From contig OZ234494.1 in assembly GCA_965153455.1 (NCBI GenBank), positions 12,710,001-12,774,000 of the forward strand: a DNA stretch of 64,000 nucleotides, in the 5' to 3' direction. This DNA is from Sphagnum compactum. Its lineage: Eukaryota; Bryophyta; Sphagnopsida; Sphagnales. The translations under genes and the position numbers were made by a program. Position 1 is the stretch's first letter. Every line of letters starts with the position of its first letter. Below are positions 11,061-24,233 of this stretch, piece after piece. The notes beneath the pieces are model-generated. The model made no database searches, was not told the DNA's origin, and saw nothing but the letters and a program-made list of their open reading frames with translations.

Positions 11061-13439
11061 CTCCCCAAAAGTTGATTCTTCATGCATCCCACTACCCTCT
11101 CATACCTCCACATGTTGTGAACTTTTGGTGCCATGTCAACAAACTCCATGAAAACAACATTACATTCATCATACTCCAATGTTGTTCAATAGTTACTCAT
11201 TGCAATGCAACCACTTGTGTAATGACTCGATGTGCATGACCATAATAAAAACAAAAGCCACTAATATCTTATGCCTACGCTCATCCATTTTGTGTAATTA
11301 GAGTAAAAAGGGAGAAGAAAAACACAAATTAGAAAAAACCATGAAAAAAAAGAAGAAAATAAAAAAGACCAAAGGTTAACCCAATCCTCTCACATGTCAA
11401 TCACATATTTTTGATATTGGACCCTTGAATTCAACCCCACACCTTTTCGACACCTTTAGACACACTAATTGTACCTTAGAAAAAAATGTTTTTTTGTAAT
11501 GTGAAAAAGGGTCCAATTCAAGGTGCAATTTACTTCAAATTGATCCATATGTTTTTGGTCCTTGGACCCTTGTCTAAAGTGGGCCGTAAGATAAGGCCAC
11601 ACTATATGTGTAAAGCTTGCATGTAATTTCACCTTAACATCATCAAAGTGCCACCAACCATAATATCACAATTTTTCATATTGTAGACTACCATCAATCT
11701 TTTAAATAATATTTCAACATGTCCACACCAATGTGGGGTGGGTATTTGATTTTTTTGTATTTACTCGGGAATGGTTTTTAAAGAAAAAGATTTTAAAGAA
11801 CCAACCATGTCCAATTATTTGAATTTTTATATTTTTAAAAAACTACCCTAATTGGTTCTTTCATAATTGAAGCTTAATGGGTACAAGTTAGGGGTAGGGG
11901 TTTGGCTATCGATTTAGACATGTATGTAACCAGGTTATTTAACAAAAACCCAAGTTATTTTATGAAATACATTTTAAGATTCTTTGGGGTCTTTGATGGA
12001 TGGAACCCCGGCCAGGTATATTATTGTGTTGTAAGTAATGTATATATTCTTTAAAGTTCTTTGACAAATATCTAGCTAAATGAAATACCTAGGTCTAAAA
12101 GAACACAATTCTTAAAGTTCAAGGCCCAACACAAAAAAAAAACCTTTAAGTCTACTTTTTAACAAAAAAATATCAAAGTGGTGCAACTTGAAAATCCAAA
12201 AATAAATCTTTCAAGCTTGGATCTAAACTTATTTGAAACTCCAAACTCAATAAAAATGAAATTAAAAATGAACAATATATTGAACCAAAATATAGGGCAT
12301 TTTGTCTATTGGTTTCCAGTGAACAAAGTTAAACTCTTTTCTCACATATTCCAAATGTCAATTCCATCTCCCATATTTACATCCCTTTAAACAACTAACA
12401 ATACAAGAACAAGACAAAGAAAAAAAACGTACATGGATAAGACCAAAAATTGTTTCAAACCCAATGCATTTGATAGAAATAAAAAACTAGAAACCCAATG
12501 CAAGCAACAAAAACCCAATGTAATATACAAAAATAAAAAACCCATAGTTAGCACAAGTAGATACCAAAGACCCTATGCAAGCAACAAAAACCTAATATAA
12601 CACACAAAAACCCAAGACCCAATGCAATAAACAAAAACCAAAAACCCATAACACAAGTGGAAACTAAAGACCCAATGCAAGCAACAAAAACTTGGTGTGA
12701 CACAAAAACCCAAGACCCAATGCAACAAAAGAAAAAACCAAAAACGCAGAACATAAGCAAAAATTAAAAACCAAATGAAAGAGACCCAAATTTCAAGATG
12801 CAAAAAAAAAACCAATGCAAAAAATGACAAATACGCAAAGGATGGGCAAGAACAAGGAGCAAGACACCAAGACACATAACATAGGATGGATCATAGAAGA
12901 TAGGGTATAACAACAAACCAAATTGAAGCCCCATAGAAAAGAAAAAAACACTAGTAACAAATTACATGGTAAATATTAAAACAATGACTTTACTTGATAA
13001 AAGGAAAAATATTCATAAAACCAAATTAAGCCCATAGATGACAAATAGAATACAAATCACACAAGTAAAGACCACATTACAATCATTAGCCATCTTTGAA
13101 TCATTGCATAGAAGAATTTTCTACCCTTGAAATATTGACATAAATCATGTTTCATCATCTTCACTTTTTTAAGGTTCATGATAAAATTACATTTTCCATT
13201 TTGATTAGGACAATAAAAATCTTAACTTTTAGATTTTATTACATGATGATTGTCCATGAGGGTCATCCATACCATCAACAAATTTAGCATCCCATCTTTA
13301 ATTCCACATCATTGGGCATGAGTTGTAGACTTAAAACATCTAGAGAACTTGAAAGAAACTCAACTTAGTGAACCAAATCACAAGTTACCACATCTTCCAA
13401 CCATTTTAAACTTCTAAAAATTGTTCGCATTGCACTTCA
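11061..13439. other. AT-rich desert with imperfect ACCCAATGCAAGCAAC repeats
   Basis: No gene is supported. Between about 12480 and 12790 there is an A-rich imperfect tandem repeat in which ATGCAAGCAACAAAAA recurs near 12498, 12575 and 12675, with alternating ACCCAAGACCCAATGCAA pieces. The long open frames on its minus strand (12548-12875) are by-products of this low-complexity DNA. Confidence 0.6.
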
Positions 13440-16050
13440 TTTGTAAATTCAACGTTTAAATCCTCAATCAAATCCAACTATGCTTCACATACATATGCAA
13501 AGTCAAAAAGATTAAAGCACCCAACACGTGGATCATATGGCCAATTTTTGTTAACAAAAATTAGTTTGTCAAGATTTCCAATAATGGCAAAAATCCCTTT
13601 TGTTTCAATTTGGGAAGCCAAGATGCAAAAAGTTTGTCTTGTTAAAGTAACATTTGTTGGAAACATGTGTTCTTCTCTGTGCCACCATGTCAAGGCACAA
13701 TTGCAACTATCCCCATTAACAAGATACCAATAGTAAATGTATGATTATTTGCCAACAAGGTCTTTCAAAGTGTCTAAAATTGTATTTATGGTGTAAAAGA
13801 AATTTTCATTTCTAGTCTGTAAACTAGATGCATCAAGTTTTTCAACAATAACTAGCATTGCCAACATATCAACCTCCATTAACAAAGGCAACAACAATTC
13901 TTAATCATATTCAACAACCAAAACCATAGCATTATCGTGATCACATAAGTTGTCACTAAGCGCATAGATTTGTATATGGGATTCAACATTAATGTTAGCA
14001 TATTGAAACCTTTTTTTTCTCAAATGTGTGTAAGAAGAAAGGGAAAGGTTCAAGACTTTTAAAACCTTGCACTTCATGTGGCACATAAGTTTTTCCAATT
14101 CTTGATAAAAAATGGAAGCCTTAGGATCTGCCAAGCTATTATGAATACCCACAACAAGTTTTTCACAAAGAGCAATGTATATAGAAATGATGAAATGTAG
14201 GGCATCTCGAAGGAGGCAATGCCTTCAACTTTGATTCATAACACATCTAGTAATTATAGATGACAAAATCTTCACCACTACTTCGCAAACTACCTAGGTA
14301 TTGATTTTGCAATGCCATGTTTTAACGATTATAACATAAAACAATAGTTAATCGAATCATCAATGCATCTTGGAATAACAAAACTTAGCTTGCAAACCAA
14401 TAGCCTTGAAATTCATAAATTCATGTACCTCCACTTGGTAAGTCTTTAAAAAGTACCAAATTTTGAAAACTTATTATTTGCCAAAAAATTTAGATTTACA
14501 AAATAGATAAACTTTATAATTTCATTTATAAAACTTGAACCACATAGTACAACAAATGAGGTAAGTCCCAAAATTAAACCTAAGAATTTGACCTAACATT
14601 CACACAAAACCAAAACCCAACCTTTAAATTTTTGGAATTAATGCCAAATATTAGAATCCAAACCAAAAACTAGTTGTCTTTTAAAGTCAACCCATAATTA
14701 AATCCAAGTTGACAAATTCTTGACCAAATTGATTGTAAATTATAATTATTAAGATTAAACCCAAACTAAATGAGAACTAAGAACCAACCCAATAGAATGC
14801 TTGTGCAAAAAATTGGATGTGGAACTAACACATGAACTAATATTGCGGAACAAACGCTAATAAAAGTACAACTCAATTTGGAATTAAACATTATTTTCTA
14901 TCTTGAATATTTTCAATCATTGAAATGCAAGTAGAATTGTATCCTTGTTATGGTCTATTTGTAAAAATTGTATTTTTTTTATGATACATAATAGTTTCGT
15001 CCTTTAGCCTATGGAAAATTTAAATTTGTGAAAGGAAAATCTACAAAAATAATCAAAATTAGAAACAAAAAAAGAGGAAAAACAAATCACATACCTTATT
15101 TTCACAAGTATGTTTAATTTCCTAGGCTTCAATCTAACATCTATGCATATTTGTTCCCAAACTTGCCCCCACGCCCGATTTTTTCGGCCAAATAATGCAT
15201 TTAAAATGTCAGCTTGTGCACCCTCAATAGATGCACAACTTAATCCCCAACAAACTTTATCTATAGTGGCATAATAATAGACCTTGGATAGAGTATGCCC
15301 AAAGCAAGAACCACGAAAAGGATTTAATATGCCCAAACTCTTATACGAAACCATTGAATTCAAGGCAATTGTACAAGATTATAACTTGGAACCTTCGTTT
15401 TTAACATATGCAATTTTTTTTGTGTGGAAAAATTTATCAAGGAAAGTTCATAATTTAATGCCATGGTTGCCCCACTAATTTCAATAACCTTGAACAAATT
15501 GACTGTCACATGCTTAGGTTCCCAATTGTTGGATAGGAAATTGACAATGATAAACACGTCATGCACCCTTGCAAACATCCATAAATCAAAAGTACATGTG
15601 GTAGAAAGACATGTAGTTAGTGCAAGCTGTACATATGTCATCAAAGTCCTCTCTACTAAAGTAAGTAGAACCTCCTTCACAAACATTTTTTTTGATGGGA
15701 AAACAACCCTTGGGCATAACCTGTAAGCCATTTGATGCAACCAAATGGATTCAAATGTTCTCATTGGTAAAAACCCTTTTATCACATACAACATTACATC
15801 TTCCAAAAAAATAACTTGGGTTTCATGGTCTTTTTAAAGTTGGTTTGTAAAAGAGAAAAATTTAGAAATTACAATTGGGTTAACATGAGGGCATTTAATG
15901 GCTAGCTCATGCTTAAATGAAAGTTTGGGATGGTTGTTTATTTCTTCCACATACCTCTTTAGTAAGGCACCATGTTCCATATCCACATGTTTCTTCATGG
16001 TAGTTTTGTGTTGGACTTGTGGTAAGCAATGAGCTCCTTGCAACATCTAA
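13440..16050 (-). mobile_element. decayed hAT transposase, copy 1
   Basis: Reading from 16050 downward, degraded frames match a plant hAT transposase. There is a BED-finger-side piece (KKHVDMEHGALLKRYVEE), then MEDVMLYVIKGFLP (15806), CTFDLWMFARVHDVF and NNWEPKHVTVNLFKV. Next come FGHTLSKVYYYATIDK and KVCWGLSCASIEGAQADI (15363-15004). The C-terminal dimerisation region is at 13693-13478: ILASQIETKGIFAI and LDKLIFVNKNWPYDPRVGC. Stops and frameshifts between the blocks show it is inactive. A second relic of the same family lies at 57950-59935 on the other strand. Confidence 0.8.
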
Positions 16051-17344
16051 TGTGTTGAAGCAAAGAGCTATAATGTCAAGACCAACAATTTTGTTGTGAT
16101 AAATAATACAAAAAATTATTTTAGTTTGAGTAAGATCAATGGGTCAATTGTTGTTCAATTGGTAAAAGGCCCATGTGGAGGAATTGTGGTAATGAGGCTT
16201 CCATGTAGCAACATATTTTTTCATATTTATCAAATGCACCTCAAGAACTCGTTATTCTTCAATTGAATGTTCTTCACCTTCAACACTAGATTACTACTAG
16301 ATCTTGCAATCATTTGCAGGGGATTAAACTCATGCACATTAAAACCAAAACCGTGCAAATCAACCAAAGTGTTCGAAAAATTCATCAAATTTATAATGCA
16401 ATCTATGAAGGAAAGGTTGAAGTGAAAAAACAACAATGGAAGCACTTCAAAAGCTTTTGGGAAACTTGAAATAACAAATTATGTACTTGACAAAACTCTT
16501 GCCGATGAATGAAATAATGAAGATGCTGCACAACACACATGATTTACACCATTTAGCAAAGCTTTTGACAATTTCGACAATTCGAACACCTTGGAAATTC
16601 CAACAATCTCAAGGATTGAATGGAAAAACTTTCAATGACACTTTCAACAATTGTGACCAAGAGATAAAATTGTAAGAAAACATACGCTTTCAAAAAAGCT
16701 TTTGATAATCCTAGGTTTTAGCAAACTAAATAATGAACACCTTGAAAATTCCACCAACTTTGAATTTAGGAGGTCTTAGTGAAACTTTCAACAATCATGA
16801 CCAATAGATAGAATACCAAGAAAATAGAAGCTTTTGACAAAACTTTTGATAACCCTAATCAACACAATTCTCCATTTTTCAACAACTATTGTTAATCATG
16901 ACAAAAACAAATAAAATGCAACCCAAATTCATCAACAAACCAACTAATCATGGAAACACACCTTGAAAAACATGGCAACAAATTAAAAATAGTAAAATAA
17001 TATGAACCTAACCAAAGTAGCCAAATAAGTTACAACTTAACATACAACCTACTCGATTTATCTTTTTTATGAATTTTCCTTTTTTGACCTACCTTTTTTT
17101 GCAAGCTTTCTTTTTCAATTTTTGACCCATATAATGCAAGCCAAACTAGGGTGTTTAAAATGACATCCATCGAAAACTAACATCACAACAAAACCACCTA
17201 TCAACTCAACATTTGTTAAAAAGTAAACAAAAAATTTATCCCCAAATCTTGCACAAATGTGTAGCCTCTTCCCTATTATTGGGGGAGCCAATAATATTTC
17301 AAATACACGTCAAAATTAATCTATCAAATATATATAATATAGTT
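16051..17344. other. AT-rich stretch without recognisable genes
   Basis: There are only short, low-complexity open frames. Repeated phrases of the type CTTTTGACAA-CTTTCAACAA and GACCAA-AGATAGAAT (16555-16870) suggest an old, weak internal duplication. Nothing else is supported. Confidence 0.5.
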
Positions 17345-18150
17345 TATAGATGAAATTGACAACACAAAGATGCAATTATACATGGATGAAATGTGGTCAC
17401 AACATTTTAACCACATCCAATCTTTTGATGAAAATTTGAATATCAATATAGGATATTACGCATGGATGAAATTAACCACACATGTAAGTCCCCATATGGA
17501 TAAATTGATGGATAAAATTGATCACATGATCATGATTGGCCATATGAATGAATTGAATAACATGGATGAATTGACAAAATCAATTAAAAGGGTATAATAA
17601 ACAATACTAATGAAATTGATGATAGAAATAAAGTGGATAATGGATATGATATGATTGAATCATTTTATATGATTTATATCATATAGAACAAGGAGTAATT
17701 TATGAATGAAAATGACAATATTCAAGCAACTAACATGGATGATAAAATTAACATATGGATGAAAATCAAGAACATTTATGAAATGATGAAATATCACATG
17801 CATGAAACAAAATCCTCATCCATATGGTTGGATAACATCCACATGGGCAATAATATATGTGTGATTTCTTCCATGAACCCGATTTCATTGATGTCAGCAA
17901 AGTTTCATCCATTTCGTCAACTAGATTGAGATCAATTACATACATGTAATGTGCTTCATACATCTCATTTACAAGGACATTGCTTTCTTTTCAATTTCAT
18001 TAATGTCTTTTGATTTTACAATTCTCGTCTGTATTACCAACTTTCATCCACATGGTTATATCACACATGTTGTCAACTTCATCCTTACAGTCCACTTTCA
18101 TGGACAAATCACACAAAGGACTGGAAGTCATGAAAATGCAATGCACATCA
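17345..18150. repeat. foldback block of degenerate ATGGATGAAATTGAC repeats
   Basis: The left half (17345-17800) carries many variants of ATGGATGAAATTGACAAC on the plus strand. The right half (17870-18100) carries the same word reversed, for example CATCCATTTCGTCAAC near 17908 and GTTGTCAACTTCATCC near 18069. The whole is an imperfect inverted array. The apparent Met/Asp-rich open frames are artefacts of the repeat. Confidence 0.6.
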
Positions 18151-18551
18151 TTACATGACGGGAAGGACATTAACATGTCTAATATTTTCTGCTAAGAAAC
18201 CTTCCAATAACATAATTGAAAATGTTGGCATTGTTGTGAAGACCACAGTTGACCAAAGGTGTGGATGAATCAGTTGGCACCCATGCCCACCTAGTATAAC
18301 TTTAAAAATTATTCTGGAACTAAGCAACAATCCTGCCTGGAAAAAAGAGCCAAAATGCCTTCAGAAACAAACTGACAACATGCATTTCAAGATTATCTCT
18401 GGAGTTGTGATAAGGTAAGTGACAAAGTACTCCAAGAAACTGAGTTTCAAACTTCACGGCCAAGGATTCAGTCAACTGCAGAATGCAGTTCGAACTTCAC
18501 AGTGGAAGAGGATTCAGTCAAAACTCCAGGATGGAGTTCAAGCGACATGGT

Positions 18552-18980
18552 GGAGAATTGAGTCAACTCCAAAGATGCAAACTTCTTGTGGCTGTTTTCT
18601 AAGCAAAATCAAACTGGAATCATTTACAATACTAAAGAGCTTGCAACAAAACTGATGACATCAACCAGATTTCAATCCCCATTCTTGGTCAGGAAACTAG
18701 CCCCCAATATGTACATACAGTAGAGGATTCAGTGAACTCCACCACGATGCAAATTTTTGTGGCTGTTTTCTAGCAAATCAAACTGGAATCGTTTAGGATA
18801 TCAAAAGAGCTTGCAACACAACCTGAACCATACTACTTCCAAATTCAGGGGGGAAAAAAAAAGGCCTTCAAGAGGATACACCATGTGCTCACACAGTGCA
18901 ACTACAGAACACCATATGTAGACATCAACCACATTTTTCAATCCTGATTCTTGGTCAGAACTAGCCCTTAACATGTGTGA
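18552..18980. repeat. duplicated segment downstream of UER1
   Basis: The sequence at 18552-18650 (GCAAACTTCTTGTGGCTGTTTTCTA, then CAAACTGGAATCATTTA, then AAGAGCTTGCAACA) is repeated with changes at 18722-18822. A following segment at 18653-18712 (GACATCAACCAGATTT and ATTCTTGGTCAG, then ACTAGCCC) is repeated at 18921-18975. The second copy has about 100 bp inserted between its two halves. This lies in the 3' flank of UER1. A small three-fold CATGCTTTC-AGATG repeat also occurs at 19092-19165. Confidence 0.7.
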
Positions 18981-19202
18981 TAGATAAAAGGGAAGGATAG
19001 GAATCAGCAAACATGATATATAATCTCACAAAGAATTATTCGATATGGACATAAAATTGTTCATGAAGAATGCTAAGGGTATGGATGAACATCATGCTTT
19101 CCAAGATGTGGATGTACATGCTTTCTGAGATGCAGATTTCCATGCTTCCGAGATGCAGATTTGTGCTATTAACTATAATGAGAAAAAATGGGGAGCCAGT
19201 GC

Positions 19203-20324
19203 TCAGAAGTTGGTGACTTTCTTGTTAGGCTCAAAAACATACTTGATGAGAGAATCCTTGATAGACAACATGTGTGGAAATTCGTTTTGAAGCTTGCTGG
19301 CATCGAGCTCATTGTTGCTGCGAGCTGCAACAATCACTTTGGCTTGCTCCTCCAAAGTGAAGTTCTTGTATGTAAAGCTTGGATCCACATACTTTTTGTA
19401 CATATCAAGAATCTCATTGTGGCTCACAACACCAGGATTTGTGAAGTTCCAAATACCTCGCAGATTGCGCTTGCCCATCTCAATCGAAATCGGCAAAAGC
19501 TCATCCAGAATGGTCATGGAGTTGGGTATATTCACCACCTTCTCGTACCGAGTGATCTTGGTGATGAAATTGCGGGGGTTTGTAAGGTCCCCTGTGATGG
19601 GCATTCGCACCCGCAATGTACACACATTGTCAAACTCCTTCAAGAGCTCCTCTACCTGGTGGCCATAGTTCACACAACACAACACAATTTCTCAACAGAG
19701 TTTGCAGCAGCATGACAGACAGAATTGTCAACATGAAAATCTGCAACAAATCATGCTGACTGATCTGTTGCTTGCAGGATAATATGAGAAGGGGGAAGAT
19801 TAGGGTTATGAGTGGGGTTAGATCCCTCTCTCTCTCTCACACACACACACACCCACACTCACCATGGCCTTAGTTCTGGAGTAATAAGAGCCGAAGAAAT
19901 TGGGGGTGTCTTCTTCCTTGAATCCAATGCCACTGCCAAGAGGGTGGTCTTCATCATACTCAAAGATGCAGCCGGTGGCGTAGTTGACCAAGAGAAGGTT
20001 GTGCTGCTTGCACACATCTGCCAGAGTGAGAGTGCCTACCACATTGGCTCGAATGGTGTCGACTTTGTGACTCTCGCACCAGTCAACATTAGGACGTCCT
20101 GTCACCCCTGCAGCATTGAACACATGCGAGGGCTTGACTCGAGCTATGTCCTCTTCTATCTGTGCTCTGTTCTCCAGCCTACCTACACCATACTCATAGT
20201 CTATACCTTGCTCTGTACATAGTTTCCCTAGTAAACCTCCAATCCATCCAGTCCTTCCGTAGATCAGAAACTTGTAGTACTCCGAGTGACCTCCTCCTCC
20301 GTTGCTGTTCAACGAAGCAACCAT
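19203..20324 (-). CDS. UER1: UER1-type NDP-4-keto-6-deoxyglucose epimerase/reductase
   Basis: This is a cytosolic bifunctional 3,5-epimerase and 4-keto-reductase that makes NDP-L-rhamnose, used for pectin and glycosides. There are two exons, 19863-20324 and 19203-19655, joined in phase 0 (AM|VEELLKEF). They give 304 residues, matching the roughly 300 of the plant family. The Rossmann nucleotide-binding motif GRTGWIG is at residues 23-29. HVFNAAGVTGRPNVDWCE follows, and the catalytic YSRTK (Tyr148, Lys152) sits at the end of exon 1. The C-terminal half carries GIWNFTNPGVVSHNEIL and ARSNNELDASKL, both typical of the family. The ATG is the first in frame after a Gly-free leader; the protein starts MVASLNSN. 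No defects are seen. The intron begins with a (CT)n(CA)n microsatellite (19825-19856). Confidence 0.95.
19825..19856. repeat. (TC)n(AC)n microsatellite in UER1 intron
   Basis: A compound dinucleotide repeat lies directly next to the donor splice site of the single UER1 intron. It is a simple length-variable sequence and has no coding role. Confidence 0.9.
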
Positions 20325-23300
20325 GTTTCTCGGATTTTGCGAGAGATCTTCGACACAGTTTTAGAGATCCTTGGGTGAAGCCCCTCCTCGGAAGCAGCAG
20401 AGTTGAAGCTGAATATCTACCCCCAAAAAAGCAGGAAATCATCCACACCAGAGCTTTAAAAACCTCCTTCAGTTGTCAAGGAAAATAATAGAAGGAAATC
20501 ACCAAAAGGACGAGGATCAATCTGTAACAAGATCTAAACCAGAGATGCAAATTGCTTCATTAAACACCCAAGACCAAGATTTTTTTTAAAAATATTTTTG
20601 AGAGAGAGCAAACCTTCCATAGACAGATCTGGGAAGCAAAGGACACATCTTACTCTGGAGAAAAAAAGGGAGGGAAAGAAGCAGCAAAATCTCCAGCAAA
20701 CTCCAATCCAAAAAGAACCCCGCCACCCAACAAACTTGGAACCGCAATTGGGACTTCACAGATGTTGTAGAAGAAGAAGAAGAAGATGATGATGATGAAA
20801 ACACAAGAGAAAACGCCAGAGATTCGAGAGAGTGTTCAGATTCCGGCAGCGAAGCAGGCAGGCGCAGACATCACAAAAAAAGAGCAAAATCGGAAAGACG
20901 AAAATCGAAAGGAGCTTGCCTGCAGAAAAATCTTTTGCAGAGATTTTTTGGTTTTTTGGGGGGACTTTTGTGGGAGGTGGGAGTTGGTGTGTAGGGTAAA
21001 GTCCCAGGGAAGGGCCATCTCTCACATAAGTAAGTTAAGGAGCCTACGAGGATGAGGCTGTAGTCCAGTTGGGCAGGATGAAATGCTTAATTATACACCT
21101 TAATAATTTCTCAAAAGTCCTGATTTTTTTAAAAATAATTGTTTAGTGAAATTATGTACATAGGGTAAGGCTTGCTCCCCCAGGTCCTCCCCTACTTTGA
21201 AGGTTGTAACTTGTAACCTTGAGGGCAGTAGCTTGAGAGTTTAAGCCCAAGTATTAGGGGGAGGCCTGTGAGAGCAGACCTTCTTCACCAGTGTAAAGCA
21301 TGAAAGGTTTTTGAACAAAAGGTCCACCTGTGATTCATGGAAGCCGCCCTCAACTAATGAATGAATCTTCTGTGTAGGGAGGTGTGTTCAAACACAAGCC
21401 AAAAAAAACCTTGGAGTGCTTTTACACCTGGGTTTCCGACAGGTGCAAGATCCTCATATGCTCTCTCTTTCTCTCTGAAGCAAGTGTAAGGTGGGCGAGA
21501 GAAAGTATGCTTACTTGTAGATGTAAGTTTCCGAAATGCTCTCACTTTTAAGGAGTAGCAACAATTTCTCTCCCACTATTTTAAATGAGTAGGCAAAAGA
21601 TCTCTCCTCTTTTTCTACAAGAGATAGAAATTCATGGTCATAAGGTGCCCTCCAAATTCAATAAGAACTTTTCAGAGGACAATGCAACCAAAAACCGTAA
21701 AAGAGAACTTTTATTCTCTTCACCCAATTGATTACTCATCCACACACATTCATCATTTTTCAAGCATTCCTCTTCTTTTACTTCTGTCAAAATATATATA
21801 TTTTTTGGTTCTACAAAACAACCTTGGGTGCATTTGGCACTAGGGTATAAAGTTTTAAAAACCCTAAAATAAAATTGGCTCTTTCTAAATCCTTCATTCT
21901 AAATCAGAGTCTCCAAGTTCAAATTTAACATTTCCCAGTTTGAGTACAGCCATGTGTAAAGTACTCCTATATTTGGAGAGCATGAATATCCCTCCCTAGT
22001 GAGGGATATCAGACCTACATCTTAAGGGATCTTACACCTACTTGTAGGCATAAGATCCCTCTCTCTCTCTCTTAAGGAACAGGTGTAAAAATCAGTGTTG
22101 CATGGGTATTTTATTTTGCTAATAATAATTGCTAGTTCCATTTATTATTATTATTATTATTATTATTTCAGAATTAGACAACCATCAGTTCTGATTTTAG
22201 TTCTGATCTTTTTGAAGAAAATCAGAATCAAAGAATCCTGAATTCAGGTTCTTTTGAAAACCTCAAAGGAATGAATGGTGGTTCTCATGAAAGAACAGAT
22301 AAAAAGACTGGCAGTTTTGTAGGTGATTATTTGATTATTTTCAAATTTTTGAGAATTGTGGTTGCATAGGTATCGGAACTAGATCGATCTTTGATTATTT
22401 TGTGAGAATCATGGTAAGAATCAGGGTTTTTTTTTTTTTTCTCAATTTTGTGATGTAGCTGAAGTGGTGACCATCGATAAGATGGTTTAGCCAGATTCGG
22501 CTACAGACTAGATATGAAAGTAGAAAAAAAAACAGAATCCTTCTATATTCTTGGCTACCTACTGAAACTTATCGTGTAAATCTGGTGATCTGGAAACTTT
22601 TTTTTTTTTCGTAATCTGGCGAATTTGGGCCATTTTTTCATGGAAAATCCTTTGTATAGGTTGAAAATCATGTTTTCCAGGTCAAAATTCGATGAAATTT
22701 CAGCCCTCTCCCCCCCCCCCAAAAAAAAAACACTGGTAATAACTGCATTGAAACCTAAGGGGCTAAATCAAGTGTTTTTGAGATTCGCAATAGCCACATT
22801 TAGAACCAAAATTTAAGAAAAATCACTAGAACAAGTTTGTCAAACACAACTTGATGGCCACCCAATTGTTAAACAAAAAGATTTTTTTTTCCTTATCGAA
22901 CGCAATTGTGTGGTCATTCAATTGTGTATGACAATTATGTCTACTATACACAACTAGGTGGCTACCTAATCGTTACAAAAAAAAATTCCCCTTGGGAAGG
23001 GTGCAATTGGGTGGCCACTCGGTTAATAATTATATAATAGTAATAATATTATTATGATTTTTAATTATTTTAAATATTATTTAATTATTTTAACATTTTC
23101 ATTATTTTTTTAGTATAAATGACCTGTAGATGATCATTTCGCACCATCTAATTTTTTTCATTGAATTTGAAAAAATAATTCAAAATGTTTTTGAATAAAA
23201 TGATAAGATAAAAATTTACATCTTTACCAAACAATCCCCATGCAACAAGCAGCTCATAGAGCTCTGGATCTGCCCTTAATGGCAAATCCAAACAAAGTTA

Positions 23301-24233
23301 TGAGAAATGATGAAACCAAGTAACATGGAACCTTAGGTAATTTCATTGCCTACAGAAAATTTGATTAAAACAACCAGTTTAAGGAGCATAGCTAGGTCTT
23401 CAACTATCACCCATACATTGGTTCCAAGGTCTGGCAAAAAAATTACCCCGATATCTTGCACCAATGCAAAGGCTCTTTCCTCTGGGCAGAGCTAACAAGA
23501 TTTGACCTTCCTCTAGAATATGGAAGTTTGGGCTATCTAGTTCACAAGCACATGGGAGTATGAGATAATTTTTAGGACTAGATGTGGGCTTCATAGTAAA
23601 CAATTGAGAGATACACACACAAATGCATCTCAGACCAAGCCCAGTTGACTTATTTAATGACTACAGATGGAAAGTTCACTTCTACTCTAATGAAGACTTT
23701 GTCAAAGTGCTGTGTAACCAACTAAACAAAACTCCATGAACAAGTCTGAACAGGTGAACTGAAACCATGAAGGCATATCAACACAAGGCTCTTAACCAGG
23801 AAGGAATTTAACAGGTATTGTTGGTCACCTCACCCCAGAGACCCAAATCCATGTGCCAGATAAAACTGGGATGACAAAAGCAACAAATTGTGAAACAAAA
23901 TAGGTGCCAGGCTTAGGGTTTGTACTATGTTGGTCGATGAACACACACATGCTCATTGTATTGAAAGCTTCTCAGTTTTCAAATGAGTGTGTTCAAGTGG
24001 TGAAAACAAGCAACTCATGTGGAACAAGAAAGTAATCATTACAACAAAGCTTATGGAAGCCACAAAATGATGGATCAAGGAGAACCATGGCACCTTCTCC
24101 CTCTTTTCATCCCACAATGACTGCTAAACAACTTGCAGAAATGTGTGAGCACAAAGTAATCTAAAGAAGGTTCCAATAGCAGAAGGCTCTTAGTTACATA
24201 AACCTGGGTATAGAGTTCTCTGAAAGCTGAATG
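20325..24233. other. UER1 5' flank and intergenic region
   Basis: No further gene is supported. 20325-21030 is the GA/CT-rich leader and promoter side of UER1. A (TTA)n microsatellite is at 22141-22168 and a C10A10 run near 22711-22730. The palindromic word TAGCCAGATTCGGCTA occurs at 22488-22503 and CTGGCGAATTTGG near 22616; both belong to the motif family found upstream of other genes. 23200-24233 is the 3' flank of U2AF65. Confidence 0.5.
21985..22062. repeat. two adjacent hairpins
   Basis: ATATCCCTC and GAGGGATAT form a short hairpin near 21987-22010. AGGGATCTTACACCTAC and GTAGGCATAAGATCCCT form a second, imperfect one at about 22025-22060. A related AGGTGTAAAA and GTGTAAGGTG vocabulary occurs at 21420-21500 and 22080. 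Together these suggest a small decayed foldback element. Confidence 0.55.

Noticed and set aside
12548-12875. Two overlapping minus-strand frames with Phe/Cys-rich peptides
   Set aside because: They come from A-rich imperfect repeats; low complexity and no domain.
17370-17929. Met/Asp-rich frames
   Set aside because: Product of the ATGGATGAA repeat; no codon-like constraint.
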